A DNA stretch of 64,000 bases from Ignelater luminosus. Taxonomy: Eukaryota > Arthropoda > Insecta > Coleoptera > Elateridae. Both the position numbers and the translations under genes were made by a program. Under the pieces are notes generated by a model, which had not been told where the DNA came from, did no database searches, and saw only the letters and a program-made list of their open reading frames with translations. Every line of letters starts with the position of its first letter. The stretch's first letter is position 1. The DNA is taken from contig VTPC01004579.1 in the NCBI GenBank assembly GCA_011009095.1, forward strand, positions 62,001 through 126,000, in the 5' to 3' direction. Shown here one piece after another: positions 11,311 to 23,200 of the stretch.

Positions 11311-11765
11311 GGAGGTCCATTTATTGTCCAAAATTAGTTCGAATGTCCATGGGCGTAAACTGGACATGTATTGGACATCTGTTTTTGAACATCCACTGGA
11401 CATCTGTTTTTGAACATCCATTGGACGTCCGTTTTTGAACATCCATCGAACCATTACCGGGCGTCCATTAGATATCCAATTTCGATCCATACTTTGCCTA
11501 AATATTTTTGGATGTAATATGTAATACATTCACTGATCCACTGAACGTCATACAAATCTCACACACAGGGCGTACAAATAGCATCAAGAAATATTACAAA
11601 GAAATATCCAAATTGTCCAAAAGTCATCCAAAGTTTGTCCAAAAAATGTCTAAACTATATTCAAAAAATGTCCAAATTATGTCCAAATATTGTTCAAATT
11701 ATATCCAAAAATCGTCCAGGTTGTGTCCACAAGCTGCCCGGATTTTGTTCAAGAAACGTCTAAAT
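11311..11765. repeat. Degenerate GTCCA/TGGAC tandem array, left cluster
   Basis: Two blocks. 11340-11470 repeats a unit of about 28 bp (GGACATCTGTTTTTGAACAT), and 11590-11765 repeats a unit of about 15 bp containing GTCCAAAA. The second block is like the cluster at 12832-13048. Such subterminal arrays are typical of fold-back transposons. Confidence 0.6.
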
Positions 11766-11896
11766 TAAATTAAATAAATTAAAAGATCATGGGCTTGGTT
11801 TTACTACTAAAGCAGTTCGCAGATGTTGCCAAGTTCTGCTTATATGCTGTACTACATGTCTGTTACTCGTAATGCAGTATGTCCAATTTATCCTGT

Positions 11897-12580
11897 TACA
11901 TGTAGGTAGGCAACACATATGTAAATGAGAATGACCAAATTTTATACGTAACTTTTGATTTTTTAAATAACATCAGTCAACGACTAAAGATCAAAGTTGT
12001 ATGAGACGAGATGTCATTTCAGGTAATGTAAGATTAGATAATCATTTTATTAAATATGAAAAATTCTTGTCAAAGTGACAAGCAATGCATTCTAATAATT
12101 TTTTAATTTTTTGTTTTCCATAGTTATTTTTTTTATCTATGACTCTTCAATAATATAGTCGTTATACGCGTAACCATAGGGATATAACCATACTCATAAA
12201 ACACTAGTGAATTGTATGGATTTTATTCACTGGCGGTGTTTTGTTGGTTGCCTATTTATAGATATAAATAAAATAGAAATTGTTATAATCTCAAACTATT
12301 TATTGTTAGAAAAAAAATTTGGACATCATCTTCCGAGGATCCTTGTATTCCAGGTCTAAAACTCTCTTTGTGAAGATTGTTTACTTTCATTGACTTCTAC
12401 ATATTCAAGAATTTGGACATCGTCTCCCTCAGGGGAATCCACCTCCAGATCTTCCTCTTGAATAATAGCCTACATTATGTGCTCGTTGAATAATATACTA
12501 TTAAAAAGTAGAAACTATATTTTGTAATCATGAAGATATTATTCATGATATGAAAAGTGTGTTGCCTGCCTACTTGTAGC
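11897..12580. mobile_element. Deleted DNA transposon with TGTAGGTAGGCAACACA inverted ends
   Basis: TGTAGGTAGGCAACACA at 11901-11917 faces its inverted near-match (GTGTTGCCTGCCTACTTGTA) ending about 12578. On the minus strand at about 12330-12475 an acidic frame (EEDLEVDSPEGDDVQILEY, then a stop after SQREF) looks like a leftover of a transposon protein. Target duplications were not identified. Confidence 0.45.
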
Positions 12581-12606
12581 GCTTTAGATTGGGCGCACTG
12601 TTTAAA

Positions 12607-12818
12607 AAGTCTAATTGAATTGCTTATTATTAAAAGGACCTAAGTCACTTTTCAGAGTTTTCAAGATTTATACATTTATGCATTAACATACGGAACTTAC
12701 ATCGCTTGGTTTAAGAAGGAATAAATGAAATAGCGCAATATATATATTTATTGTGCTATTTCATTTATTTCTTTTTAAACCAAACGTCCTTCTAATAATA
12801 ATAAGCGATTCAATTACA
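12607..12818. repeat. Two-tier hairpin (palindromic MITE)
   Basis: Outer arms TTGAATTGCTTATTATTAAA (about 12615) and its inverted match (ending about 12817) enclose an inner, nearly perfect stem at 12709-12784 (GGAATAAATGAAATAGC repeated inverted around an AT loop). Confidence 0.6.
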
Positions 12819-12831
12819 TTCAAAACAATGT

Positions 12832-13048
12832 CCAGAAGTTCTCCAGATTTTGTACAAAAACGTCCAAACCATGTCTAAAAAATGTCCAGAAATCATTCAA
12901 ATTATCCTCAAAAGTCATCCAAATTTTGTTCAAAGGCCATCCGTTTTGTCCAAACAATGCCCAAACTATATCCAAAAGTCATCCAAACTTTATCCAAAAA
13001 ACGTCCAATATGTCCAGAAATTGTCTATAGGATATACAAATTATGTCC
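12832..13048. repeat. Degenerate GTCCA tandem array, right cluster
   Basis: Repeated GTCCAAA / CATCCAAA / CGTCCAA units, similar to 11590-11765 and in the same orientation. No protein meaning is inferred for the frames across it. Confidence 0.6.
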
Positions 13049-14059
13049 AGTAGCAGATTTCTGTTGAATATACAAAGTTGTGACAAATACACGTCCGAAA
13101 AAAAGGAAAAAAGGAGAGTATGATTACAAAATTACCTACACAAAAGGAAAGGTAAACAAAAATGCTGATGGATTATCATGTGTAGAAATAATACAACCGA
13201 GAAGATGATAATCAAGTATTATAGCTCAAGCAGAATCAGAATTAATACTCTATACAAACACAACATTGTCAAAATGAAAACATTGAATCTAACCTCAAAA
13301 TTTCAGAAGAAGCCATCAACAAATATGTAATTTGATCTAAGAGTGCGAATAAATTGGTTCCTGATACAATGCTGCAGATAGACACAACATGGCCATCTTG
13401 CACATTGATGCCACTCTCAAATCTTTAAACATCGACATTTACATAACTACTCCTGGTATCAAAATGAGACTTGAACCATTTAAATTTCATTTCAGTGAGC
13501 TACAAAACCATGTTAAAAAATAAATCACGATTTTTGTGTTGGCTAACTATCCTGATAGCACACATGCATGCTTGTGTTAAGAATCAACCGAGCTTGAGAA
13601 TACTTATGTAAAAAAAAGTCACACTTTATAAAAAGAAAATATTTTAATTATTAAGTCAGTATTTACAGTATTTGAGCAACAAAAGTCACTGCATATAAAT
13701 TTATGAATACTTTTTACAGTAAAACTTAAAATACAAAAAAATGAAATATAAAAAAAAGTCTTCCTACTCTAAGATTTCCACGAATTTAATATAACACAAA
13801 AAAATACTTTGTACATCTTGGCACAAGAAGACACAGGATATCACATTATGATTTTGTTCTAAAAACTACAGTAACTTTAAAATTTAAATCTCTAAGTTAA
13901 AAGGAATAAAAATACAGTATGAAAGTTATCAGCATTCTTACAAAGCTAAATATAATCAACTTCTTTTTTTAAAAACCAAAAATTTTGTTTGGTTTTCCTT
14001 GAATAACTAAGACATATTTTTAGCTAGATACTAATATACACAAAAAAGAAAGAATAGAA

Positions 14060-14292
14060 CTATTTCTTAAGAAGGTCCGTTTCTGATCCTGAATCTAGGT
14101 TCGCTTTCGCTTTCCGAAGTACTTGACTAGTTTTGACAATTTGTTTACAAATAGATTTTTCTACTTCTTTTTTCTGTTTGTTGGCCAATGTTAGCCGGTT
14201 TAAAGTTTCTTCTAAAGCACGCCGTGTTCGTAATAAACGTTTACGTAACTCAACGTTCTCTTGGGCCATTTTTTTGCAGCACTGGTCATTTG
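14060..14292 (-). CDS. cnn: cnn last coding exon (CM2-like C-terminus)
   Basis: Acceptor TTTCTAG at 14295-14293, phase 1 entry, 77 codons then TAG. It reads ANDQCCKKMAQENVELRKRL and ends LDSGSETDLLKK. Basic coiled coil typical of the Cnn C-terminal motif used for centrosome and Golgi partner binding in the family. Confidence 0.85.
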
Positions 14293-17200
14293 CTAGAAAC
14301 AAGAAAATAAATTAACTGACTAAATTGACATAACATGTAAAAGCACTTACCACAGCTTACATCCTGAACAGGATCCAATAAATTGCTCATAGATTGTGTC
14401 AACTCTAAAGTAGGTAATAATGGTCTGGGCAGTGTTACATTAGCTTCTAAACTAGAAAATCGTCCATGATCGCTCTCAATACCCAAATCGGGCGATGAAC
14501 TGGCATGTACACGCTCATTATCATCGCCTAAACCGGAAACATTTTGGGCACCTGCATGCATTGCATTTAATGCATCCCTCAAACCTCCCTCGTCAATTGG
14601 AATATCTTCAGAGGTATAACCTGAGTGATCTGATAATTCACGTGAATAATGACAGAAGCCCTTTATTGTTATTGGTAGTGTCTTATTTGGATATAAATCT
14701 AAAATTTTTCCTGGATTGTTTGGTAATGAAGTTGAAGTTATTACATCATTGATGTTTTTACCAATTTGTATTTTTACTAAACGATTACGTAATTCAGCAT
14801 TTGCTGATTGTAATTCAGCATTGACAGCTTCTAAGTTACTAATTTTCAATTCCATGAATGATTTTTTATGTTCTAATTGTGTAATATGAGACTGAAGATT
14901 AGCTTGCGTTTCTTGATATTCTTTATGAAGCTTATTTACCTCTTTAATTAATTCATTTTCTTTTGTGTAGAACATTTGCACTTTCTGTTCAAGTGTGGAT
15001 GTTTCATTCTGCAGTTTAGTTTTTTCTAGAATAGCTTCAGAATATTGTAAAGTAGCACTATCTAATTCTTTATGAAGATCGTTAATCTTTTGTTGATGTT
15101 CTTGTTGTAATTCTTGAACTTTATTTTTTAATTCTATCTCTCGTTTCTCCATTCCGTTCATTTTTAATTCACAATCATAAATAACACCTTGCAATTTTCC
15201 AACTTCCTTGGTAATCTCTTCCACTTCTAAAGTACGTCTATCAACTTCACTTTTCTTTATGTATTCTTTCTCATAATTTTCTTTAATTTGTACGACAGCT
15301 TCTCTACATTTTTTTGCTTGCACCTCATACTCATGTTCTGCAGTTTTTAGATTTAAAGCATATCGTTCTTCAACCTTCTTCAAGTTATGTTTATATTCTT
15401 TCTCTAAATCATTGCGTAGTTTTTGCTCACGTATCTCCATATTAGCAAGTTCATTTTGCATCGAATGTAAATCATTTTGGGCATTTTTAAGTAATTTTTC
15501 AGCATCCTGAGCAGCACCAACTGCTTTCATCTTCTCAATTTCCATTTCATTAAGTATATTTTGCATTTCTTTATTTTTGGTGTCCATTGTCATTTCAACA
15601 TTCTTCTTGAATTCTTGTAAAATGGAAACAAGCGTTTGTAGCTCTGAAATCTTCTCTTCTGCATCTGCCTTCCGTTTTTCTGCTTCTTCAAGTTTACTGG
15701 TTGTTTCTTTAATTTGACGAATCAGCTTGGCGTGCTCTTTTTGTGCCGCTTTCATATTTTCCTCCACAATGCACTTTTGTTGCTCTACTTCTTCCAATTT
15801 TTTAGTTGCATCAGCTACTTGGGCGGTCAAATGTACATTTTCCTGTCTTGCTTGTTCTATTTTTGCTTGCTCTTGTTTTAGTAAATTATCAGTCTCATAA
15901 AATGCCACCTAAAATACAAACATTCTATTAGGAGAAAGAATATAATCGTTAAAAAAAAGGGTCAACCTTTTTTGCCTTGCATTTTCTCCCCATACTTGTT
16001 TAATTTAGAATATAATAAAACTCATATTGCAAGTTACTTCACATGAGAGCCATTTTTATGTAGGAAGTGGCTAAAAATGTTCTCATTGCAACTTGTATGT
16101 TTTCTAAAATTACTGTTTTTACATTTTTAACTGATGTAATTTTGACATTAGAAATTTAGTATCATTGATGCCTGCTATGATGTTTTTATATTGATCAATA
16201 TCTACAGTATGTTTTTATATTACAGAATTCAGAGTAGGCTTTGACATAATATCTTTGTAACTGTGTACCTACTCTGAAGTTTCACTAAAAATTACTAAAT
16301 AAATATTTGTAGGTTAGGGGTTTGTCATTTTTCTAAATAAGCGTAAGTTGTCAACAGAGCTGGGTAGTAATTAATTAGTTTGTAATTTAAATTACTAAAT
16401 TTTTTCTGCTTATAATCGATTAGTTTTTGACTTAGCATCGTTTTCCACTGCAGTAGATTTTTACATAAATTTTGTATAAAAATTGTCAAAAAGTTTTGAA
16501 ATAAAAAAAAAACTTTTTTTTTGGCAACTTGGTAATAATTTTACGTAAAATTTCTAGTTGCATATGCGTATTTAATCACAAAGTCAGTTGACTGCAAGAC
16601 AAAGTACAGATGCCAAACAAAAGATGATCGCAAATTGAGCTCAATAATGATTTTCTCTCCGCTAGATTTATGTTAAACTCGACAAGTTTAAACTCAGTTT
16701 ATCAGTTTGAGGTTATTACAATTGAAATTTTAGAAAAAAGTAATTATTAATGTCTTGTTGTTGTGTATTCTTTATTCTTTGCAAAGTTTGTATGAGCAAG
16801 TGTATATTTTCTATTACCTCGCTGTCATCTTCATCACTTTCACAATTATATTTTATAAATAATTGCTGTAAAACAGATTTCGTAGTGGTTGCGCAATTGT
16901 TGTTTAATAAATCGGCTTAACCCCAAATAACTCTACCGTGTAATTTGTATGATTAGATCAGAAGTACGAGTTAAGTTTTCAAAAACACATTATTTATCAC
17001 TTTTTTCTAAATTTTAGGTTTAATAACCACAAATTTCTAAACTGACGTTTAAACTTGTCAAATCTAACCTAGAACAACAGCGCCTCTAGCAGAGAGAAAA
17101 TCGTTATTGAGCTCAGTTTGCAATTGTGTTTTGTTTGGTGTGGGTACTTTATATCACAATCAACTGGCTTTGTTTAATCAATTTGCAAATGACATCTCTG

Positions 17201-20200
17201 GATGACAAAATAAACATGAAAGAAATCATAACCTAAATTGTTAGTTATGTTTGGTTACGTTTAGAGATTATGAAAATCTCGGAACAATAACAGTATTTGT
17301 GAGAGTTAAAGATCAATTCAGTTATACTGTTTGTACTTCTTGAAACTAATTCATTAAAAACAAAGATTGTTTTAATTTCTTTAAAATTGAATGGCTCTGT
17401 TACAAAGCAATGGAAAAACATGACGGGAAATTTAACCAAGAATGCGAAAGAAATATTTTTGTGATCGTTCCTTGTTTTGACTTTTTGCAGTTCCATTTCA
17501 TTCTTTGTTGATTTGTATTAGCTTAAGTACAAAATCACACTAAACAGATAAAATTTAAAAAAAAAATGGATCCTGAGATTCTTCCAAAAGCTCACCAATC
17601 TCTAAACTTTGAAAACTATGAAAACAGGGAAGATTACCTAGTGATATTAAAATAAAAAAATAAATGACAAACCTGAGCTGCCAGAAGTTGATTTTCCTTC
17701 TCTTTCAATTGAATTTCCAACCCACACACTTGTTCATGTAAGGCAATAATCGTTTGCCGAGTTTCAGATAAAGAGCTTCTTTTAGATGGTGTTCTCGACA
17801 GATTATGCAACTGTTCATCTTCTGTCGATTCAGTAGACATATTTGATCCAGAGACAAATCTAGCACGTCTACTACTCAAACTACTTGTAGAAGGTCGTTT
17901 TAAGCTTTCATCCTGTAAACCAATTCTAGCCATGGAAACAGTACGATCGGGTTCTGACCACGATTCTGATTCAGAGTTATTCTCAATATTGAGATTTTTC
18001 AATGTTGTTGATGTCGTATTTAGAGTGGATTTTTCTGCAACTGCGGTTGATGATGTTGCATTTAATCTAGTAGCTTCTTCTACTAAACTTCGATAAACAT
18101 TACTTGGTGAATTTATTTGTGGTGATGAATTGGGTTGCAGATCAACCAGAGCATCAACAAATTCCTCATCATTTTCTAAGGGTTTCTCTCCTTGTTCACT
18201 TATTAATCTTTTTTCAAGTTCCACATCACGTAATTGTATTTCACGTTTCAAATCTTGAACTTGTTCACGCAATACTTTAATAACTTCAGCTTGTTCATTG
18301 GTGCAATTCAATGATTTGTGTAGGTGACTTTGGTAAGTTAAAGTAATATCAGATGGAATTATACTAAGCACAGCATTATTTTCTTCATCGTGGGTGAAAA
18401 ATTCACTGAGATTAAAGCTATCATTGCGAGTTGAATTTAATAGATTGGTTATATTACTTAATTGAAGTAAACTTTGGTCAGGATTAAGTGACATTGTTGC
18501 TGAAAGCGTACGAGACAGATCTAAACTCTTATCTACTACTTCTTGCAGTTTACTCGCTTGTTCCATTCCCAAAAATCCAAGAACAGATTTTTGTTTTAGC
18601 AGAGAACGTAAGAAACAACAAAGTTCATCTAAGCGCATACTTAATACTGAACAAATTTCTTGACTTTCCTGCCTAAGTTTCTCAGATTTATCAAGTTCAT
18701 CTTGTAAATCTTTATATTCAGCCTGTAACTGAATAAGTTTTTTTTATTTTCATCGTGTTCTGGAATATTATTCAGTTTCTTCTGCAAGATTTCAATCTCA
18801 TTTAGAAAATGTTTACGTTCTTCTACATACACATTCCATTGTTCTTGTGAACAACGAACATCACCACAAGAGCTAGGAGAGGCATGAGAATCAGCAGCAA
18901 TCAAACCAGGTGGTAAATTGACATGAATACCTAATTCGTTTATCTTATCTTTTAAAATCTGTAATTGAAGATCTTTCCCATAAATATTCTTTTGCAATTT
19001 ACTGATTTCTTCAGTTTTCTCTTTCAAAACAGTTTGCATTTTCTCAATTGCCCTATTTTTCCCCCACAGCTCCTTATTGACAAGTCCTTGTAAATGACAT
19101 GTCCGCTGCCTTAATTCACCATCCAATCTCAGAATCTCCTTCTCTTTTTCTTCTTTTTCTTGCAGTAACCTCTCAACTGTTTCTTCTTTATCACTAGACA
19201 AATCGGCACTATCATTTACTCCTTGTGTTAGAGCAAGTACTTCAAATTCGAGATCGATAATTCGATTCGCTTTCGATTGTAAATCAAGTTTGGCATGTTC
19301 CAATTGATTATCTTTCTCACACAACGTTGCTTGTAAGATCTGGAACATTCAAAGTAGTAGAAAAAAATTAAGTATTAAAAGAAAGAGAGAATAAGATATA
19401 GCTAAATATAATGCAAAACACACCTCTATTTTCTTTTCTAATTCATTAACAAGTTCCTTGTAGTGTTCTGTAAGATGCATTTCATCTCCAGCCATTGAGT
19501 TCTAGCAAACAGCACACACATTTTATTACTATGCAGCACTCAAAAGGAGGGAATAATTAAAAATCAAATCAAATCACAGCGAGTTACAGGCCAGACAGTT
19601 GGGCAGAATGCAGGCAATAAAAATTGAGCAAGACAAAGAAATGTATGCAGAAAGGAAATAAAATTATTGAGGAAAGGAGAAGAGGCCAAGAGGGTTTCTT
19701 TCTTTGCTTGTGTTATCTATTATTCTATAAAATGTAAAATATATCACAGAAGATAATAACATTTTTGTTTATACACATAATTGCAAGTGAAACGAAGTGA
19801 TTTTAAATTCAACGCATCAAGCAGCATAAATTCTCATGTAATCAACCTTTAGTACACTAACTTTGCGATTTCAAAGAAATCACGTTGATAATTTCAGATT
19901 ATGTTGAAAAGCAAGTATCCAGTTAGATAAAATGTTTTTAAAATTCTGCTTAAACCTAATCTCAAATATATTTGAGTTAGAATTCCTATTTTCACAATAT
20001 AATATGAAATGTATCATTTATCTGGTCTTTAATTTCTAAATCTTTTAAATACCATGTTAATCATTACCAAAAAGACATGTAGAAATAAGAAAACTACTTT
20101 TTCTATATGCTATAGGCTTCATGCAGTTGCTAACATTTTATTTTAAGGCAACAAAAAAAACACAAATTTGCAAGGTTGATGCATTTAAACCAGGAAGAGT

Positions 20201-23200
20201 TTATTTGTAAATTCCATGATTTCTGCAAAATTATATGTTGTCTTCACATGTTTAGTAACAGTAATCACTTTCAAGACTTATTAGCTGAAAATACAACGTC
20301 ACCTAAATCATTTGATTTCAATCTATGTAGACCAGAGGAGAAAAATGAAATTTATTATTAGATATTTAATTAATACGTTAAGAAAGAAAAATCTTCGAAC
20401 TGCATTCGGCGAGATCAAGTTAGCAGCAGATATATAGCAGTGAAACTATATGGTAGTATCCATAGGTAACTGATGACAATTCGTGCAAAAATTTTGTTTC
20501 TATGTCAACTCATTCAAGAGTGATGATGTCAGATTACCATATTTTCTCCAGTAACTGAAAAAGCCTCCATCATCTTGAGCATCCTCACTTCATTTTTAAC
20601 AAAACTTCTCTGTAGCTTTTAAAGTAGTCGTGATCTTTTTCGATTTGAGCAATCGTTTTTAAGAAAATAACAAATAATTGTTTAGGGTCAAATTCTATGT
20701 TTGCAAAATAAGCAGAAACTGAAGTTATAATATGTAATATTTATTAACAAAAATCTATGCCAGTCATGCTATAATTTTATATTACCTTATCCTCCAGAAG
20801 TGAATCCAGAGAATGTTCCATTATTTTATAGAATGTTACAGGTCAAATTAAAACTTGAAAACGTGGCTAGTGTTTTATGGGTTGCTAATCAATTTTTTTT
20901 TAATTTCAGATATTTTTGCTGAGACTTAAAACCTGAACCATTTAGTTCACAATTATATAACCTACCAAGCTAGCATGTTGGTTTGCCCTGTTGCATCTTA
21001 CAATTCTTAAACAAAATTTCTAAGGCTCTGAATCATGGAAAATCTGCAGTTAAATTTAAACTTAAAACTTTAGCAATACACATTTCGCAGGAAAACTTGA
21101 TCTGTTAATAAGTAAACTGCACACTAATTTAAAATTAAAATTATTAGAAAGTGGGAGTACTCCAGTGGCGGCCCGTTATAAGGAGCCAAGGAGCCATGGC
21201 ACCAACACAAAGACACTTCATTTCCCAATTTGAAAAAATAATTTATACTCTTAAAATTTTCTCCTTTAACCTTTACCAGAGATTAAAAAATTAAAAATTG
21301 CTATCTTATAAATATAAATATACTGAACAAATGAATACCGCGCGTACAAAATGATAAAAATAAAAGTTTGATGCCAGTCAAAGTGTGGCTCCAATGCTTT
21401 TAAGTGGCTATAGATTCAGCAGGGACTGGCAGGTGAGGGAGGGTGTTTGGAGTTAGCAAAATGGTTGAGCCAAACTACAAGTGGCTCCTGCAGTTACCAT
21501 CAATACACGGTGTGGGTGCGTTGTATTAGTTATGCTACGCCCATTTTGAAACTTGACATGAAGTGTGAATTATAATAAAAAATTTGATTCGCATGCAGTT
21601 TTGTTGCTAGCATAGGTTATTCAATAATCTGTATCCGTTTTAGTTCCATACTGATGTATTTCATTATTTTGTATAAAAACGTCATTGAGATATGTCGATG
21701 CTTTTTTCTTAATAACTTTATAAATAAAAATTAGAAAATTTTGAATAATTCTTCGTCGTACCGGTATGAAATTCAAAGTATTATGTAAGTGTTCAATTGG
21801 TGTATATCTATTAGACCATTCCGCGATTTTGTAGCCTTTGCAGCCTCTGTAGCTAAATCTCGCCCACTATAAAGAAGACAGAGCTACAATAATTGAAAAA
21901 CGGTTATCATTTGCCCTACACACGTTTTGAAACTTGAAGTAAAGTGTGAATGTGAAGTGCAATATGAACGAAATACGTGAGCTTTTAAAAAAATCTTTTT
22001 CTACCTATTTTTTGGAAGAAAATAAAAGAACTTGGAAGAACTCTGCCGGATTTAGATATTTTGAAAACATTTTGAAATTCAGTTCTAAATAATGAATCAG
22101 AAAATTTAACAGAAATGTTTATTCCAAAAAAAAGATTTGCAATGTTATACTTAAAAATTTTTATAACCCTCCCCCCCCACATCGAATCGCAAAGTCCAGG
22201 CTTTACCACCGCAGAATACCACGAGCTGCCATTGGAGTACTCCCTTGTAAGTAAGAAATCACTTGGCTCCTCTTATTTCTTTCTTAACAACCAATAATTT
22301 TTATTTAATCAATGTTACTGACAATTTGTAAAGTAGATATTGCCATATTGACATTATTATCTCTAATGTAATTATGTCTTGATTGGTACAAGAGGCAAGT
22401 GACTTTTCCAAGAGTTAATAAAACATGTGTATGAAAAATATTTCTTTTATGATCATCAATTGATTTGTAATGAAATTATGAATTAATAAAGAAACTTTCA
22501 TGTTAACCAAAACAATTATAATTAAAATAACTAATTTGCTTTTAATTTGTTTTTTTCAATTTTGTCAATTCCCAGAACTAATCCAATATAATTATTTTCA
22601 ATTCATTTTTCTTGTAAATCTAAAACGTTCATTTTACGCAGCTTGTATCTTTTTTACTCAAACAACCAATGTTTACAAATCAAGTTATTTTTGTATTGCA
22701 TAATAGCGTAAGCTCTTTATTTAAGCTTCTCATTCTTTTTTTAATTTCAAGTACAACAAAATAATGTGTCTCACCTTTTTATCTTCAAAAAAGAATCTTG
22801 AGTATCAACAAAAAACAATTTTTGTCTTCTATCTCAATCTTTATATCACGATTTGCTCAACTATTTGGCCTTTAACCGAGTTTAACGTACGGCATATTAT
22901 ATCAGGCTTGGGTATTTTAAAAATGTACTTTTACAAAATCTAGATTAGGATGTTATTAAAAGAAAAAAAAATACAAATCAGTTCATAGACAAATACCCAA
23001 ACCAATCTCTAAAACTACATGTACCTAAACTACCCAGAAAAACACAAAACAAAATTTGCATGCTCTTTATTTAGATAAAACCACAATACACAACAAAAAA
23101 ACGGAGATTAATTATTATTATTATTAAATGTGAGAAAAATCTTATTAACAAGATAATAAAACTTTTGTTAGTTGCAACAACAAATTTCATTTTGTGTTAA

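Noticed and set aside
11508..13067. ORFs with repeated MSK/YIQKSSKL patterns
   Set aside because: Translations of the GTCCA tandem arrays in several frames; not proteins.
15908..15908. Apparent start of a separate 540-aa coiled-coil protein at 15908
   Set aside because: The first codon is GTG directly after a TTTTAG acceptor; it is an internal centrosomin exon. The tail past 14351 (GKCFYMLCQ onward) is intron read-through.
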